DNA of 64,000 nucleotides from Synaphobranchus kaupii. Its lineage: Eukaryota; Chordata; Actinopteri; Anguilliformes; Synaphobranchidae. Within the stretch, counting starts at the first letter, position 1. Each line of letters begins with the position of its first letter. The stretch spans positions 96,030,998 to 96,094,997 of the forward strand of contig CM056377.1 in the NCBI GenBank assembly GCA_029718625.1. The letters run 5' to 3'. This document shows, one piece after another, positions 60,601-64,000 of this stretch. Both the position numbers and the translations under genes were made by a program. A model generated the notes under the pieces. That model made no database searches, had not been told where the DNA came from, and saw nothing but the letters and a program-made list of their open reading frames with translations.

Positions 60601-62316
60601 GCCATTCTGCCACCACAGACATCTTCTCACTAGAAGCTGTGTAGTGTCTGTCGTGGTTTCTGTTTGACAAGAGAACATTGCCTTTACTTGTCTGCATGTT
60701 ATCAGTACAGATCCAGAACACAATGTCTTCCCCTTTTTTAAAGGGATGGACTTGCTCATCCCTTGGCTTATGTTGTCTTTACACTGTGCTACCAAACACA
60801 GAAACATCATTCTTAATGTGCTCTGTGTGTGTTGCTGCAGATTAGATTATCTCTCTGCTTTTGAAACACATGACCTGAGCAATGAGGTGCAAGTATCATA
60901 TTACAGGCCTTATGATTCAAAAAACAGTCTTCCTGGCAAAATAACCTAAAATAATGTGATATTTCTGCTTTGCAAATATCTCCCAAATTTCACCACACAA
61001 AAAATATGGAGCTGGTTCTTGTCAGGTAGTCATACACTGTGTAGTGCTGCTCCTGCGGTCTGTATTTAGATCTATCATGCCTGTTCATAAGAATGTCTTT
61101 TTCACCGCATCCACTACTCCTGTCATCATCATCATCAATGTTGAGACTGCTCCAAGATGTGAAAGTGATTACCACAGCCCGTGACAGCTTTCCAGGTACA
61201 GTATTGTCATATATAGTCACAAATGGCCCTGACACCAAGCAGCATAACTGTACGCTTGGCACTTAGCACAACTGAACATTTCATGCTTCTGAACACCATG
61301 TCAGTGTCCAGTTCTTAAGCCCCTAATAAAAATGAAAATATCTTGTATCAAAAATGGATACAACTTGTGTAGGTGAGGTGCAGACCAAAAGACATGCAAG
61401 AAATTTTTTAAAATTGTAAACTATTCCTTGAAAAAGTAGTGATTTCCTATAAGATCTCTTGAAATGTAACTTTTTTGCCTAATATGTCACCTTATTTAGT
61501 CTTTTTTGTATTATACTATTTAGTGGTACCTGCTGTTACCAAGATGTTTGTGTGGAATATAATGCTTATGTGTAGGATGGTGATTCTTATTAATTCCTAC
61601 TGAAAAGATCAGAAAACATTGAATGTCTATTTTTACAAAGTGTAAATAACTTAATTGTGGGTCTTTTTTTCTAAACTCGTAGATGACTTTTTATAACACC
61701 ATGTGATCTTGATTGTCTACGTCTCACTGGTGCATCCAATTGTCAGTAACCTATGGTGTATGTGTGAGAATTGCTGCATTTAAGCCCTGACGAAGGCAGC
61801 TTGCTGCCAAAACGTCGGTGATAAAAACAGTATTGGAGTAAACAGACCATGTTTTCCAAGCACCAGACATAAGTTTTTTAGACCATTTACTATGGAAAGA
61901 AACATATCAAAAACAATAACGGTCATACATGACTCAAACTGCGCCAGAATCATTTGTGACACAAAGAAAGTAAATGCACTTTGTACTTATAAACAAAAAC
62001 TAATCTCTCCATTTGAAAAATCTCAACCACCTCAAACAAATGAAAGCAATGTATCTGAAACAAAACGGCTTAATCTTGAACACAAAAACAATATTTTTCA
62101 TTCCAACATCACCTGCATGTAGAGCAAACCATCTTTCAGCTTTTGGGAGTGTTAATGTACTGCATCAGATACTAGCAGAGCCACACACCGGTTTCAGAAT
62201 TGCTGTGGTAGAATCCAAGCCTTGACCTTGAGCCTGCACTACTACCACTGGCATCTTAAAGAATGTGTCATTCAAAAGGCACCAATCAGATCCCCTGATA
62301 ATATCTCACAGGGACA
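60600..62316. other. intergenic sequence between convergent fam102b and henmt1
   Basis: No gene seen. It includes the presumed henmt1 3' UTR on the minus strand and a short structured motif at 61787-61816. Confidence 0.45.
61787..61816 (+). other. hammerhead-like core motif, probably a retroelement remnant
   Basis: CTGACGA, then a perfect six-base stem GGCAGC/GCTGCC with a TT loop, then AAAACGTC. This is the order of the conserved hammerhead pieces CTGANGA, stem II and GAAAC, except that the first G of GAAA is A. Such motifs are known in Penelope-like elements. No reverse transcriptase is seen nearby, and cleavage activity is unlikely with the change. Confidence 0.35.

Positions 62317-64000
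<1,684 letters not shown>

Overview
This is a piece of vertebrate nuclear DNA, almost certainly from a ray-finned (teleost) fish. The genes are split by GT-AG introns. The spaces between exons are full of repeats typical of fish: Tc1-type transposons, hAT elements, tRNA-derived V-type SINEs, a LINE whose 3' tail resembles the SINE tails, solo LTRs, CA/TG microsatellites and minisatellites. I cannot name the species from the sequence.

Four genes can be assigned by protein similarity. They appear in this order: the 3' part of a myomegalin/CDK5RAP2-family gene (pde4dip-like, + strand, exons 196-2225 and perhaps a last exon at 4244-4294); an NmrA-like gene (nmral1-like, - strand, 4 exons, 9836-11836, 301 aa); slc25a24, the calcium-regulated mitochondrial ATP-Mg/phosphate carrier (- strand, 10 exons, 18306-31704, 476 aa); fam102b/eeig2 (+ strand, 11 exons, 37753-58538, 372 aa); and the 3' part of henmt1, the piRNA 3'-end methyltransferase (- strand, from 62317 past the right edge). 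That list has five members, and four of them are firm: the first is assigned to family only. A further - strand set of exons (12477-13393) splices cleanly in silico, but I do not recognise the product. The order slc25a24 - fam102b - henmt1 matches human 1p13.3. The genes do not form a pathway; the order is conserved synteny rather than an operon.

Mobile DNA by region: 7270-8545 is a TIR element carrying the tail of an unidentified protein, followed by two V-SINE copies. 14383-17484 is an old Tc1 element into which a younger Tc1-like element, with an apparently intact 343-aa transposase, has inserted (14538-16071). The slc25a24 introns hold a LINE 3' end (20340-20957), an internally deleted hAT element with a perfect 8-bp target duplication (24355-25703) and a solo LTR (28633-29160). 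Between the divergent slc25a24 and fam102b starts lie a LINE reverse transcriptase fragment (32780-34125), a small MITE and a TA-flanked element interrupted by a second solo LTR (34497-36382). The fam102b introns hold a V-SINE, a 40-bp minisatellite, a non-autonomous hAT element and a 2.35-kb nested palindrome.

The most striking structure is that nested palindrome (53677-56030): a near-symmetric element of about 1.18 kb split by a second, almost perfectly palindromic 1.17-kb element with the same core but different ends. It stops 61 bases before fam102b exon 8.
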